Shown here piece by piece: positions 16,485 to 24,939 of a stretch of 64,000 nt of DNA. This DNA is from Rhodococcoides fascians A44A. GTDB taxonomy: Bacteria; Actinomycetota; Actinomycetes; Mycobacteriales; Mycobacteriaceae. Both the position numbers and the translations under genes were made by a program. Positions within the stretch are counted from its first letter, which is position 1. Each line of letters opens with the position of its first letter. Below the pieces are notes generated by a model. It worked only from the letters and a program-made list of their open reading frames with translations. It was not told where the DNA came from and searched no databases. The DNA lies in the NCBI RefSeq assembly GCF_000760735.1, contig NZ_JMEX01000005.1, positions 1,385,391 to 1,449,390 on the forward strand. The letters run 5' to 3'.

Positions 16485-17555
16485 TCACCGAGAACGATGT
16501 TCCAGTCGGTTCAGTAGATCCAGCAATGCAGGCATCGAGTGCGACTGGCGTAGCCCGTCTTCCGCGCACTCGCGCAGAATGCGGATATCCTGCTCACGCA
16601 CTTTGCCGCCGTGATGGAACTTGTTGAACGCCTGCAGTTCGAGTGGCTTCATATCCTGCTCCATCTTGCGATGTATACGCGATGTCACTCGTGGACCCAT
16701 TGTCAGTGAAGCCAGTTTTCCGAACCAGCCGTTGCTCGGCGTGCGAAGGATCTCGCGTTGTGCATCGACTGCGAGTTGCCAAAGTTCGGGGTGTGTGGCG
16801 ATCAGGTCTTCGAAACTGGGCCATCCAGCGAGCTCCGACACAGCGTAGAGCGGGAACGCCGCGTTGCCGACGACGTCGACAATGCGGCGATCGATGGTTA
16901 CGCAGCGAGATACTCCACTGCGGCTGTACAATTCGGCGAACTCCTTCACGGCGGCGGGCCCGCTCTTGGCGATTCGATACCCAACTCGACTCGGCGGGTG
17001 CTTGATGCAGATGTCCACCGATTCGGGCGGGAGTGCAGCCGGTTGACCCGTCAAGATCCCAGCCCGCGCTTGGTGTGCGAGAGTCCCGAGGAATCCGCGC
17101 AGAAGGCGATCCTGGGGGACATCCAGCGTCTGGGCGTAGAAGTCCCGAAGTCCCAGCCCCATCCCGTTCATCAGCACGGGTGTTTCTGTGTCGCGGATGA
17201 GCCGGCCGACCTGCTGCAGGGTCTTAGTACCTTCCGGTGAGCGACTCGAAGCACCGTCGAGAGTGACGATGACGAACCGAAAATCGTGTTCTCGCAGAAA
17301 TCTGGCATTGTCGGCGACGTTGAATGCAGAGAAGATGTCGACTGCTTCCGTGTCGTAGTCGTAGATGCGCTGAGGTCGATCGAAGGCAGCGATCCGTCCG
17401 GCGCGCACCAAGAACGTCACGTGCGCGCCGCTCAAGGTGAGGTGGTAACCCAGGGACACACCCACCGCTCCCGCGCCGACTATCAGGACTTCAGGGCCAC
17501 CACCTGTCGACGACATGGGCAGAGGGGACGTTGCTCTGGCGGGCTTGTCAGTCAT
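16485..17555 (-). CDS. ketopantoate reductase-like (ApbA/PanE family) oxidoreductase
   Basis: A 356-residue NAD(P)-dependent reductase. The dinucleotide loop VGAGAVGVSLGYHL lies at about residues 27-40, followed by the FLVRAGR turn typical of PanE that selects NADP. A substrate-domain segment VVGNAAFPLYAVSELAGW holds the place of the PanE catalytic lysine/asparagine region but diverges from it. Vertebrate-length PanE is about 300 residues; this one is longer with an extended C-terminal helix (HRKMEQDMKPLELQAFNKFH). Real pantothenate function is uncertain; many such paralogues act on other 2-keto acids. It diverges from a TetR gene whose operator-like repeats fill the 88-base spacer. Confidence 0.75.
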   Translation of the reverse strand: MTDKPARATSPLPMSSTGGGPEVLIVGAGAVGVSLGYHLTLSGAHVTFLVRAGRIAAFDRPQRIYDYDTEAVDIFSAFNVADNARFLREHDFRFVIVTLDGASSRSPEGTKTLQQVGRLIRDTETPVLMNGMGLGLRDFYAQTLDVPQDRLLRGFLGTLAHQARAGILTGQPAALPPESVDICIKHPPSRVGYRIAKSGPAAVKEFAELYSRSGVSRCVTIDRRIVDVVGNAAFPLYAVSELAGWPSFEDLIATHPELWQLAVDAQREILRTPSNGWFGKLASLTMGPRVTSRIHRKMEQDMKPLELQAFNKFHHGGKVREQDIRILRECAEDGLRQSHSMPALLDLLNRLEHRSR

Positions 17556-17600
17556 GGGAGCTTTCTGTTCGGTGCGCGCTCTCGCAGGTTTGGGCTACAG

Positions 17601-17640
17601 ATGTAGGTAATCGTACATATGTCGGAACGGTAGTGTTCCG
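17601..17640. promoter_or_regulatory. two adjacent dyads between reductase and TetR genes
   Basis: ATGTAggtaatcgTACAT (17601-17618) and CGGAAC-ggtagt-GTTCCG (17623-17640, perfect 6-6-6) lie side by side. The second ends three bases before the TetR ATG. Either could be the TetR operator controlling both divergent genes. Confidence 0.5.
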
Positions 17641-17643
17641 GTC

Positions 17644-18261
17644 ATGCCGAACGACGAGGTTCAGGAGCAGGCGAAAGTTGATCGCAGAACTGTGCGCACA
17701 CGTAGTGCGCTCCGGGAAGCGCTCCTCGACCTGGTGCGAACGCGCGATCTGGGGGGAATCACGGTGGCAGATGTCACCGACAGAGCCAATGTGAGCCGGC
17801 CGACGTTCTATGACCATTACCGTGGCACCAGTGAACTCGCCGCCGATGCCTCGGCGGCGATGATCGAGCAGCTGGTACGGAGGTTGCCCTCACTGCGACC
17901 AGGCTCGCCGAACGCGGTGGCACTCGCACCTCGATCATTGGAGTTGTTCTTCGACGATCTGCGCGAGCATCAGCGTCTGTATCGGAGCTTGTTGGGCCCA
18001 ACCGGGAGCACGCTCGTTGTTACCGACTTGCGACGCAGGATCGCTCACGCAGTGAAAGATGCGACCGATTCCGCTACCGGCAACAAGGCATCCACTACGT
18101 CGAGGTGCACAGGATTTGCACTCAACGCAACGTTCACCGGCGGGGCACTGGCGGCGGTCGCAGCGGACTGGGTTTGCGAAGGCTGCCCATCCTCGAGTGC
18201 AGAAATGGCCGCCCAGGTATGGCCGATTCTCGCTGCGCAGTACGGGATCGAGATGGGCTGA
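17644..18261 (+). CDS. TetR/AcrR family regulator
   Basis: A 205-residue regulator. The DNA-binding domain spans about residues 15-62, with the recognition segment ITVADVTDRANVSRPTFYDHY, a good match to TetR helices 2-3. The C-terminal half is variable and carries several cysteines (FALNATFTGG and CEGCPSS regions), possibly ligand pocket residues. It is divergent from the PanE-like reductase, and two dyads lie in the spacer. Length is normal for the family. Confidence 0.87.
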   Translation: MPNDEVQEQAKVDRRTVRTRSALREALLDLVRTRDLGGITVADVTDRANVSRPTFYDHYRGTSELAADASAAMIEQLVRRLPSLRPGSPNAVALAPRSLELFFDDLREHQRLYRSLLGPTGSTLVVTDLRRRIAHAVKDATDSATGNKASTTSRCTGFALNATFTGGALAAVAADWVCEGCPSSSAEMAAQVWPILAAQYGIEMG

Positions 18262-18344
18262 GAAGTCCACTCTGGAGCGTTAGCAGGGCCTCTCATGCGC
18301 ACAGCACTCGGCTCATCTTCGGATAGCAAGTCCGAATCGCTGTA

Positions 18345-18656
18345 GGCGGTAGTACTCGTACAGTGGCGCGGCATACATGGTTACCGATTCGCCGGCGCTG
18401 CCCAAGCCTGTGCAGCAGCCGGGACCGCCGATCCTCATGGGTGGGCGCGGTAAGAAACGTAACCCTGAGCTCGCGGCGAGGTTCGCCTCCGAAGTCAATC
18501 TGTGCTGCGGGTACACCGAACGAAGTCGTCGACACGATCGGGCGTTACGCAGAGCTCGGTGTCACCCGCATCTATTTGCAGATGCTGGACCTGACCGACA
18601 TCGACCACCTCGAACTTGTTGCCTCGAAGGTGGTGTCGCAGTTCGCCCGGTCGTGA
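18345..18656 (+). pseudogene. decayed luciferase-like (LLM, F420-type) oxidoreductase C-terminus
   Basis: Two reading frames together reconstruct the C-terminal third of an LLM-class F420-dependent oxidoreductase. One frame gives VTDSPALPKPVQQPGPPILM and GGRGKKRNPELAARFASEVN; after a frameshift near 18500 another frame continues GTPNEVVDTIGRYAELGVTR and IYLQMLDLTDIDHLELVASK to the stop at 18656. A TAG interrupts the first frame just upstream of the readable part. No N-terminal barrel is present. This is a dead gene of the Rv1855c-like subfamily. The rest of the 519-base stretch 18262-18780 shows no intact gene. Confidence 0.7.
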
Positions 18657-18780
18657 CACCCAGGTCAGATTGTGTTCGCGTTCGCGGGATCAGCCGTCAT
18701 CTCGATCATCGTCGGTTCAGTCGTCACTGCGCTGCCGCAGACCTACACCGGGAACGTCTGTGCCTACCTGCCCGAGCTCG

Positions 18781-19905
18781 TCAGATTCTCCCGCGGGACA
18801 CGACGTCCGAGCGAAGAGCGATGAGCGCGGCCGCTCTGGCGCCGAGGAGTGACGCGTCGTCGCCCACGCGTGGCCGTTCGAGCGGGACCGATCGGGTCGA
18901 CTGCTCCACGTGTTGCTGTATCGCTTCGAAGAGCGGAGATGCGGCGCCCCAGGGTCCGGCGACGACCACGAATCCGGGGTCGCAGAACGCGATTGCGCTG
19001 CTGAGTACATCGCAGACGGCATTCGCGAGCACACCCAGAGTGTCCGCCGGGTTGCGTGCGTACCCGAGTACCGCGCCGACGTCGATGGCCGTGGAGTTCG
19101 GATGCCGAAGGCCTAGTTGCTCGAACACGGTGATGAACGGTGTTGCGCGTCCGTCGGCTCCGGTGGTGCTCACGTGCGCGACCTCTCCCGCGAGTCCGCT
19201 GTGCCCTCGACGGACCTCGCCGTCGGTCACTATGGCACACCCGAGCCCCTCGCCGAGGTACAGGTATACGAAGTTACTGCCGTCCGAGCCGTCGTGCCGA
19301 CGGGAGTCGCGCTCCGCGCGAGCCGCCCAGTTGGTGTCGTTGTCGACGTAGACCGCACCGCCGACGAACGGTTCGAGTACGAGCTTCGGGGACAGAGTGC
19401 CGACCAGAAATGGCGCGTCCGGTAGCTGTACCAGTGATCCGCTGGCGCGGTCGACGGGATCGGCGGCCGACACCATCGCGAGTCGGACGGTCGACGGGCC
19501 GATGTCGATAGTGGCGGTTTGCGCAGAGTTCACGAGACTTCGGGCGGCGGACGCCTCCGATGCGGACCGGTCGATCGGCTCGAACCCGCGAGCGATCACT
19601 GTTCCGGTCGTGTCGATAGTTTCGGCGACGACGCCGTCCGGGGCGACGCTCACCACCAGAGCGACCCCGATTCTCTCGCTCAGCGCGTAGTAGGTGCCCA
19701 CTCCACCCCGACCATTGGTGCGCTGACCGGTGTCGACGACGAGACCGGCCTCGACCAGTCGGCGGACGGAGTCGGCTGTGGTCGGTTTGGACAGACCTGT
19801 GGCGACAGCCAACTCGGCTCGCGTCGAACGGGGCGTGACCATCAGCGCACGCAGCACTGCTTCGTCGGACGGTGTCCGGATCGAACGCGCGGGGAGCGAG
19901 GGCAT
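18781..19905 (-). CDS. ROK family transcriptional regulator
   Basis: A 374-residue regulator with an N-terminal winged helix-turn-helix (about 15-60, STRAELAVATGLSKPTTADSVR) and a C-terminal ROK sugar-kinase-like fold. The sugar-binding/zinc region of true ROK proteins (GHxxxxxxG, CxCGxxGC) is only partly present: EVAHVST and DGRATPF replace it, without the zinc cysteines, so kinase activity is unlikely. LYLGEGLGCAIV marks the phosphate loop region. It diverges from the DUF1479 gene; repeated CAGTAA half-sites occupy the spacer. Confidence 0.85.
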   Translation of the reverse strand: MPSLPARSIRTPSDEAVLRALMVTPRSTRAELAVATGLSKPTTADSVRRLVEAGLVVDTGQRTNGRGGVGTYYALSERIGVALVVSVAPDGVVAETIDTTGTVIARGFEPIDRSASEASAARSLVNSAQTATIDIGPSTVRLAMVSAADPVDRASGSLVQLPDAPFLVGTLSPKLVLEPFVGGAVYVDNDTNWAARAERDSRRHDGSDGSNFVYLYLGEGLGCAIVTDGEVRRGHSGLAGEVAHVSTTGADGRATPFITVFEQLGLRHPNSTAIDVGAVLGYARNPADTLGVLANAVCDVLSSAIAFCDPGFVVVAGPWGAASPLFEAIQQHVEQSTRSVPLERPRVGDDASLLGARAAALIALRSDVVSRGRI

Positions 19906-19922
19906 GAGGTCATCCTAGAAGA

Positions 19923-19990
19923 TTCAGTAAAGGCCATTGCCTCAATCGGCTTCAGCCTCTAACGTAGATCAGTAAGAGAGGTTTACTGAA
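19923..19990. promoter_or_regulatory. repeated TTCAGTAAA half-sites between ROK and DUF1479 genes
   Basis: TTCAGTAAA at 19923-19931 recurs inverted as TTTACTGAA at 19982-19990, and a TCAGTAA at 19969-19975 pairs with TTACTGA (19983-19989) as a perfect 7-7-7 dyad. ROK regulators bind AT-rich dyads of this kind, so this is the probable operator for both divergent genes. The proximal dyad ends 11 bases before the DUF1479 ATG. Confidence 0.6.
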
Positions 19991-20000
19991 TGGAGTGATC

Positions 20001-21290
20001 ATGACGAATGCAGCCACGTTCTCACCGTCGTCTTTACCGCATTGGGAGAACACACCCGATGATCTGCCGATGGCTATCCGTGAGATCAAGCGTGCGCTTC
20101 GCGCTCGAATCGGGGCGTCCGGGCGCACGGTCGACGAGGTCTTCGCCGTTATCGAGGAGCGCGTCCGCGCGCAGGTCGAGGATATTCGCGATGCGAAGAG
20201 TCGCGGCGAATCTGTCTGGCCCGTAATCGATTACGCAGACATTGCGTCAGGTGACGTCACCCCCGAGCAGATCGAGAAGCTCCGCCGGCGGGGTTGTCTG
20301 GTGGTGCGTGGCCATTTCGAGCGTGAACAGGCCTTGACCTGGGATCGAGAGATCGTCGACTACGTCGAGTCCAACAACTTCTTCGAGGAGTACCGCGGCC
20401 CGGGTGACGACTTCTTCGGCAGTGTCGGGTCCAAGCCCGAAATCTTCCCCGTCTACTGGTCTGACGCACAGATGCAAGCCCGTCAGAGCAAGCGAATGGC
20501 TGACGTCCAGACCTTTCTGAACAGCCAGTGGAAGAGCGAGTCCGATGGCGTCCAATGGTTCGACCCGACCCGCGACTCGCTCTACCCCGACCGTATCCGT
20601 CGGCGTCCGGAAGGCGCGGACTCCACGGGCCTGGGAACACATCTCGACCCCGGCACCCTCGATCTGTGGATGACCAGCGCCTACCAGCAGGCGTTCCGGC
20701 ACCTCTTCGACGGATCCGTCGAAGAATACGACCCCTGGGACGCGGCCCACCGCACCTCCGGACCGCAGTATCCCGGTTCGACCATGTGCTCGGCATTCCG
20801 GACGTTTCAGGGCTGGACCGCATTGTCCGACATGGACCACGACCAGGGAGTGCTTCACACCGTGCCCATTCCCGAGGCGATGGGCTACCTTATGTTGCGG
20901 CCGCTGCTCGACGACGTCGCCGAAGACGACATGTGCAGCGTTACCGTCAACCAAGTGTTCCCGGCAAGTGAGAAATGGCATTCGCTACTGCTCGAAGCAT
21001 TGTCGGGTATTCCCGACATCGAAGCGGGGGACTCGGTCTGGTGGCACGCGGACATGATTCACTCGGTCGCGCCGGTGACGAACCAGAAGGGTTGGGGCAA
21101 CGTCATGTACATTCCGGCAGCTCCATGGTGCCCGCGTAACGAGGTCTACTCGGAAACCGTACGGGAGGCGTTTCTGTCGGGGTCCAGCCCGTCCGACTTC
21201 CCGGACGAGAACTACGAACGTAACTGGCCGAACAGGTTTCAGCCGTCGGATCTCAATGCTGTCGGCCGACATGGGCTGGGCTTGAGCTGA
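20001..21290 (+). CDS. YbiU-like DUF1479 protein, putative Fe(II)/2-oxoglutarate oxygenase
   Basis: A 429-residue protein of the DUF1479/YbiU family. HLDPGTLDLW holds an HxD-type pair, and a distal His in WWHADMIHSVAPV with PVTNQKGWGNVMYIP behind it could complete a 2-His-1-carboxylate iron site with 2-oxoglutarate-binding residues; this is the reason the family is placed among Fe(II)/2OG dioxygenases. ATG 20001 is used because GGAG lies five bases upstream. Its divergent ROK regulator suggests induction by a sugar-like or related compound. The actual substrate is not known. Confidence 0.8.
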   Translation: MTNAATFSPSSLPHWENTPDDLPMAIREIKRALRARIGASGRTVDEVFAVIEERVRAQVEDIRDAKSRGESVWPVIDYADIASGDVTPEQIEKLRRRGCLVVRGHFEREQALTWDREIVDYVESNNFFEEYRGPGDDFFGSVGSKPEIFPVYWSDAQMQARQSKRMADVQTFLNSQWKSESDGVQWFDPTRDSLYPDRIRRRPEGADSTGLGTHLDPGTLDLWMTSAYQQAFRHLFDGSVEEYDPWDAAHRTSGPQYPGSTMCSAFRTFQGWTALSDMDHDQGVLHTVPIPEAMGYLMLRPLLDDVAEDDMCSVTVNQVFPASEKWHSLLLEALSGIPDIEAGDSVWWHADMIHSVAPVTNQKGWGNVMYIPAAPWCPRNEVYSETVREAFLSGSSPSDFPDENYERNWPNRFQPSDLNAVGRHGLGLS

Positions 21291-21296
21291 AAGCCG

Positions 21297-21317
21297 ATGC
21301 GGCGAGTCTGGCCGCAT
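21297..21317. terminator. hairpin after the DUF1479 gene
   Basis: ATGCGGC and GCCGCAT pair with a 7-base loop, extended by CCGA/TCGG outside a small bulge. It begins seven bases after the stop, a good place for a terminator, though no U-run follows. Confidence 0.5.
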
Positions 21318-21419
21318 TCGGATTCGTTTCGCGCACAGTAGTGCACGTCCGTCAAGAATTCTGCGCCCGATCGGACGGGCGCGGACTGCTGTGGCATCTC
21401 GCTGTGGTTCACACGTCGA

Positions 21420-21718
21420 TCACGTTTGATCGAAACTGCTGTGCGGCACGGGGTGCTGCGGCACGTCACTGCCGCGAAGGGCGGCCCGTGGTGGCCGGTC
21501 GCAAGGTCATCGGATTCACCAATGGTTGGGAGAGGGCGTCGGTCTCAACGATGGCGTGCCGTTCTGTTGGAGAATGAGCTCGTTCGCCTCAACGGCGACT
21601 ACCGCAGGGCCCGGCCTCGGCGTCGTACGTCGTTCGTGACGGCATCTTGATCACCGGTCAGAACCGAACCCGTCCGCTGCAGCAGCCGTCGAGCTCATCG
21701 GCTTGCGCGAAGCCTCCT
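21420..21718 (+). pseudogene. decayed DJ-1/PfpI family gene (C-terminal half)
   Basis: Three plus-strand frames in order reconstruct the end of a type 1 glutamine amidotransferase-like (DJ-1/PfpI) protein: GRKVIGFTNGWERA, then LLENELVRLNGDYRRA, then SYVVRDGILITGQN, then SAAAAVELIGLREAS and a stop at 21716-21718. Intact relatives read GRKVTGFTN, PFLLEDEL, DYxxG, VxDGxLITGQNPASS in the same order. At least two frameshifts are needed. The catalytic cysteine region upstream is not recognisable. The surrounding 660 bases (21291-21951) hold no other gene. Confidence 0.65.
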
Positions 21719-21951
21719 AGGCCGGACGACTGTGGACTACGCCGTGCACACTGAAATTCGCACTCGCTCGCTTCCACGCCACCGAAAGAACGGGGCGTCG
21801 GGGTCGATCGCATAACCCTGGTTGACCGCCTCGACCCCGTGGCGCCAAGGTGATGTCGCAGTTCACAATTGATAGGAGGTCGTCAACGGTCAGGTGCCTC
21901 GCTGGCTCAGGAACGTGCTCGTTGGAGTCCTCTCGGCGGCCACCGGGGGTG

Positions 21952-22206
21952 CTACGATCTCGACTTCGTTGTGCTGTCGTCGACGAGCCGCAATGCCATT
22001 CGAGGGCACAGCCGTACAGCGTCACGCGCGCTGGCTCGGTGGTTGCTGTCGATCGCCGGTTCCGGCTCTCCCGCCAACGAGATCGGGTACCCCCATTCGT
22101 CCCGGGAGAGGAGCCCGGGGAGCAATTCGGTGCACAGACCTCGACCGTCACACCTCGTCCAGTCGATATGCAGGCGCAAATTGGCATGCGCAATTTCGGT
22201 GTTCAT
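21952..22206 (-). CDS. three-cysteine ferredoxin of an electron-transfer operon
   Basis: An 84-residue ferredoxin. WTRCDGRGLC gives Cys19 and Cys25 and RLCPRMAL gives Cys67 followed by Pro, the C-x5-C ... CP arrangement of actinobacterial 3Fe-4S ferredoxins; the middle ligand position is Arg22, so a [3Fe-4S] cluster or a labile [4Fe-4S] is expected. It starts at ATG 22206 overlapping the stop of the NuoF-like gene (ATGA). It is the last gene of a five-gene operon and is the likely soluble electron partner of the flavoprotein. The name and partner are inferred from position. Confidence 0.82.
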   Translation of the reverse strand: MNTEIAHANLRLHIDWTRCDGRGLCTELLPGLLSRDEWGYPISLAGEPEPAIDSNHRASARDAVRLCPRMALRLVDDSTTKSRS

Positions 22207-23450
22207 CGGAAATCGACTTTTGTCGTGGTGTCCGCCTCGGACGCTTCGCACGTTCCCGATCCGTGTAACCGAATGTCGCCGGCGAACGCCGTCAAGGCCG
22301 AACGGACGAGTCGGGCTGTGCCGTCCGGGTGGTGGCACGCGCCTCTGCCGTCGACGAGGTTCGCGTAGCGGTGGACGAGTTCGACAGCGCCGGCGCCGGC
22401 TCGGCCCCGAGCAACGTCGGTTATGGCTACGGCAAGACGGGGTAGTCCGTTGAGGCACGGACCACATTGTCCCGCGCTTTCGTCGGCGAGGAATCGCACG
22501 GCGCGGGCGGTCGATTCCAGCCCGCACTCGGACGTCCCCAGCACGTGCACTACTCCCGCACCGGGGCTGGCACCCAGCGGTGCCAGTGCACTGTGGGAAA
22601 GCCCGAGGTTCGGTAGTTCCGCTCCGCGGAGCCAGGTTCCGTGGAAGCCGCCCATGAGCACGGCACGCGTCCGCTCCAGTCGAGCGCCCGCGTAATCGAT
22701 CAACAATCTGTCGAGCGAGATGCCGACGGGGACGTCGGCCACCCCCGGCCGGGAGACCGCACCCGAGAGAGTGACGAGCATGGTCCCGGGTTCGTCCGGT
22801 GCGCCGGTGGAGCGGAACCAGCTGGCTCCGTACCGCGCGATCGTCGCGATATGGGCGAGTGTCTCGACGTTGTGGATCAGCGTCGGCCGTCCTCGCACGC
22901 CCGAGATCGACACGCTCGCGCGCTGATCTCGTGGCAGGGCGAGCTTTCCCTCGACAGCCGACAAGACGGCGGTCTTCTCGCCCGAGACGAAGTGCCCGGA
23001 TGACTCGACCACAGTGACCTCGATGGGGTCCCACTGGGTCGCGCGTCGATCGTCGACGATTCGACGTAGCCAAGTCGCAAGATGTGAGGGCACGTAGAGG
23101 TACGCCTCGTTCGAGCCCAGTTGCGCTGCGGCCGTTGCCAGCCCGTCGAGTACCAGGTGTGGCGAATTTGTAAGCAACACTTCGTCCTTGCTGCTCAGTG
23201 GTTCCCCTTCGGCCCCGTTGGCGACTACCACCGGCCGCCGTCCTCGGGTGTTCGCAAGTTTCGTACCGGCCGGGAATCCTGCGCCGCCACGGCCGAGAAG
23301 GCCGGAGTCGACGATACTTCGGATGACGGTGGGGTCGTCGTGACGGAGTCGTCCGTACACGGTGTGGTGGCGGGTCAGGTCTGCCCCCGCGCCGGAGAGA
23401 ATCCTTATGTACTGCTGGGATGTGGAGGGGGACGTCGTTACGGTTGTCAT
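22203..23450 (-). CDS. NuoF-like NADH:acceptor flavoprotein
   Basis: A 415-residue relative of complex I subunit NuoF (51 kDa). FMN/NADH-binding segments are intact: LLGRGGAGFPAGTKLANTR (51-69) and ANGAEGEPLSSKDEVLL (77-93). The iron-sulfur segment reads ESAGQCGPCLNG (324-335) with Cys329 and Cys332 and a distal Cys372 in GACHHPDG; the first cysteine of the normal ESCGxCxPC motif is Ala326, so only three of four ligands remain. It should take hydride from NAD(P)H and pass electrons to the membrane cytochrome or the ferredoxin encoded beside it. Start ATG 23450 overlaps the cytochrome gene stop (ATGA). Confidence 0.85.
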   Translation of the reverse strand: MTTVTTSPSTSQQYIRILSGAGADLTRHHTVYGRLRHDDPTVIRSIVDSGLLGRGGAGFPAGTKLANTRGRRPVVVANGAEGEPLSSKDEVLLTNSPHLVLDGLATAAAQLGSNEAYLYVPSHLATWLRRIVDDRRATQWDPIEVTVVESSGHFVSGEKTAVLSAVEGKLALPRDQRASVSISGVRGRPTLIHNVETLAHIATIARYGASWFRSTGAPDEPGTMLVTLSGAVSRPGVADVPVGISLDRLLIDYAGARLERTRAVLMGGFHGTWLRGAELPNLGLSHSALAPLGASPGAGVVHVLGTSECGLESTARAVRFLADESAGQCGPCLNGLPRLAVAITDVARGRAGAGAVELVHRYANLVDGRGACHHPDGTARLVRSALTAFAGDIRLHGSGTCEASEADTTTKVDFR

Positions 23451-24004
23451 GCTGTTGCGCTTTCTCGTGTTCGGTGGTGTTCGACGAAGTCGTGACGGAG
23501 CCGGAATGTCACGGCTGTGACAACGAGGGCACTGCAGAGTGCGACGACGGACAGAAACCAGCCGTGCCCGGCATCGGTGCCGTTGCCGAGCGAGTGTGCG
23601 AGTGCGATCGGCCAAAGCGCGTACGAGGTCCAATGAACCGCGCGGAAGGTCTTGTACCCGACTCGGTGGCGGAAGATGCCCGTGACGATGATCGCGATCA
23701 ACAGGTCCGCTGCCAGAGTGCCCAGCCCCAGCCAGAACGGGCGATAGTTGCCCAGGAACGGGATCACGTAGTCGACGAGGCGCAATTGCGCGTAGGGGTC
23801 GAATAACAACGACACGATGTGGACCGTGATGAGGGCGGTGCCGAAAAGCGCGGTGTTCTTGTGCAATTCGACGACTCCGAAGCGAGGCAACGACAGCAGG
23901 GGTCGTCCGGACCGAGCGAGAATTCCGGATGCTACGGAGAGAGTCAAGACGACGAGCGCGGCGGTTCCCATTCCGCGACCGAATGCCCAGAACGCTTGAT
24001 CCAT
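23447..24004 (-). CDS. ferric-reductase-like transmembrane b-type cytochrome
   Basis: A 185-residue membrane protein with about five hydrophobic segments. Two histidine pairs, His48/His62 and His124/His137, have the 13-14 residue spacing of bis-heme ferric reductase (FRD, MsrQ, NOX-like) cores. There is no FAD/NAD reductase domain; the adjacent NuoF-like protein could replace it. It overlaps the ApbE gene stop and the NuoF-like start, so these proteins are made together. A role in transmembrane electron transfer from NADH to an external flavoprotein is inferred. Confidence 0.85.
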   Translation of the reverse strand: MDQAFWAFGRGMGTAALVVLTLSVASGILARSGRPLLSLPRFGVVELHKNTALFGTALITVHIVSLLFDPYAQLRLVDYVIPFLGNYRPFWLGLGTLAADLLIAIIVTGIFRHRVGYKTFRAVHWTSYALWPIALAHSLGNGTDAGHGWFLSVVALCSALVVTAVTFRLRHDFVEHHRTRESATA

Positions 24005-24939
24005 CACGCCGCCTTCGAGTCGTCGGGCCACTGCCTGGTTTGAGTCACGAAACCGTCGGCCGACACGAGTCGAGCGGGTAGGCCGACACGTTCCAACCAC
24101 GGAAGCGCCCCGGACCCTTTGACGATGCATGCCGTGCTCACCGTATTGGCCTGCACACAGCTGTCCGCCACGACGGTGACGGTGCGCCAGTACGGATCGA
24201 CCGGCCACCCGATCTCAGGGTCCAGAGTGTGGTGCAGAGTGCGACCGGCGTGAGCCCACCGCCTCCTCACGGTGCTGGACGTCGCCACCCCCGTCCCGGA
24301 ACCCACGGACACAACCGTCGATGGTTCGTTGTCACCGTCGCAGACCTGGATGTGCCACCCGCCGTCAGGAGTGTGTCCACGGGTGGCGACGTCGCCACCG
24401 AGCGAGACGAGGACTCCGCACCCGAGCGTGGCAGAGACGAGATCGGCGCACCGATCCGCCGCGACGGCTTTGGCAGTGGCTCCGAGATCGAGGACTACTC
24501 CCTCAGGAACAGTGATCAATCCGTCGTCGAACGTCACCATCGTCCAGTCGGCGCGACGCGTCATCACCGCCGATGCAATCGCCGACGATATCGGCGCCCG
24601 GCCGTTGCCCAGTTCGGAGAAGTCACGGTCGTAGCCCCGAGCGATCAGCGCCGATCCCACCGTCGGATCGACTGCTCCATCGGTGAGTTCGGCGGCGCGC
24701 AGTGCGGCGGCCACGAACTCGGTCAGCATGGGACTCAGCGCTGTAGGCCGCCCCTTGGACGTCGCCAACTGCGACAGTTCGGAATCTTTACGAAAACGGC
24801 TGCAGGCCAGCTCGATCGAGGTCAATTCCGTTCGGACGAGGGACTCCGCAAGGTCTGTCGAGCGCGAGTCGGTGACGATCAGGTGGGCGGTCGTGCTCCA
24901 TACGTCCCAGCTGGACTCACCTAATTCCAGGGTCGTCAT
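24004..24939 (-). CDS. apbE: FAD:protein FMN transferase (ApbE/Ftp)
   Basis: A 311-residue flavin transferase that attaches FMN covalently to Thr/Ser of target proteins outside the membrane, using FAD and Mg2+. Family motifs are seen: TDGAVDPTVG (86-95), DLGATAKAVAADR (151-163) and SLGGDVATRG (179-188). No signal peptide or lipobox is apparent at the chosen start, so it may act in the cytoplasm like some ApbE, or its export signal is not obvious. The overlap with the small membrane protein upstream and the cytochrome downstream strongly suggests that a flavinylated electron carrier belongs to this system; no classical FMN-binding-domain protein is encoded here. Confidence 0.9.
   Translation of the reverse strand: MTTLELGESSWDVWSTTAHLIVTDSRSTDLAESLVRTELTSIELACSRFRKDSELSQLATSKGRPTALSPMLTEFVAAALRAAELTDGAVDPTVGSALIARGYDRDFSELGNGRAPISSAIASAVMTRRADWTMVTFDDGLITVPEGVVLDLGATAKAVAADRCADLVSATLGCGVLVSLGGDVATRGHTPDGGWHIQVCDGDNEPSTVVSVGSGTGVATSSTVRRRWAHAGRTLHHTLDPEIGWPVDPYWRTVTVVADSCVQANTVSTACIVKGSGALPWLERVGLPARLVSADGFVTQTRQWPDDSKAA

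Noticed and set aside
18660..18823. Short frame reading VFAFAGSAVISIIVGSVVTAL after the decayed LLM gene
   Set aside because: Short, no ribosome-binding site, overlaps the end of the ROK gene and has no recognised family.
21717..22193. 158-residue minus-strand frame over the ferredoxin gene
   Set aside because: Another frame of the same strand encodes a clear ferredoxin; this one is Arg/Ser-rich with no domain.
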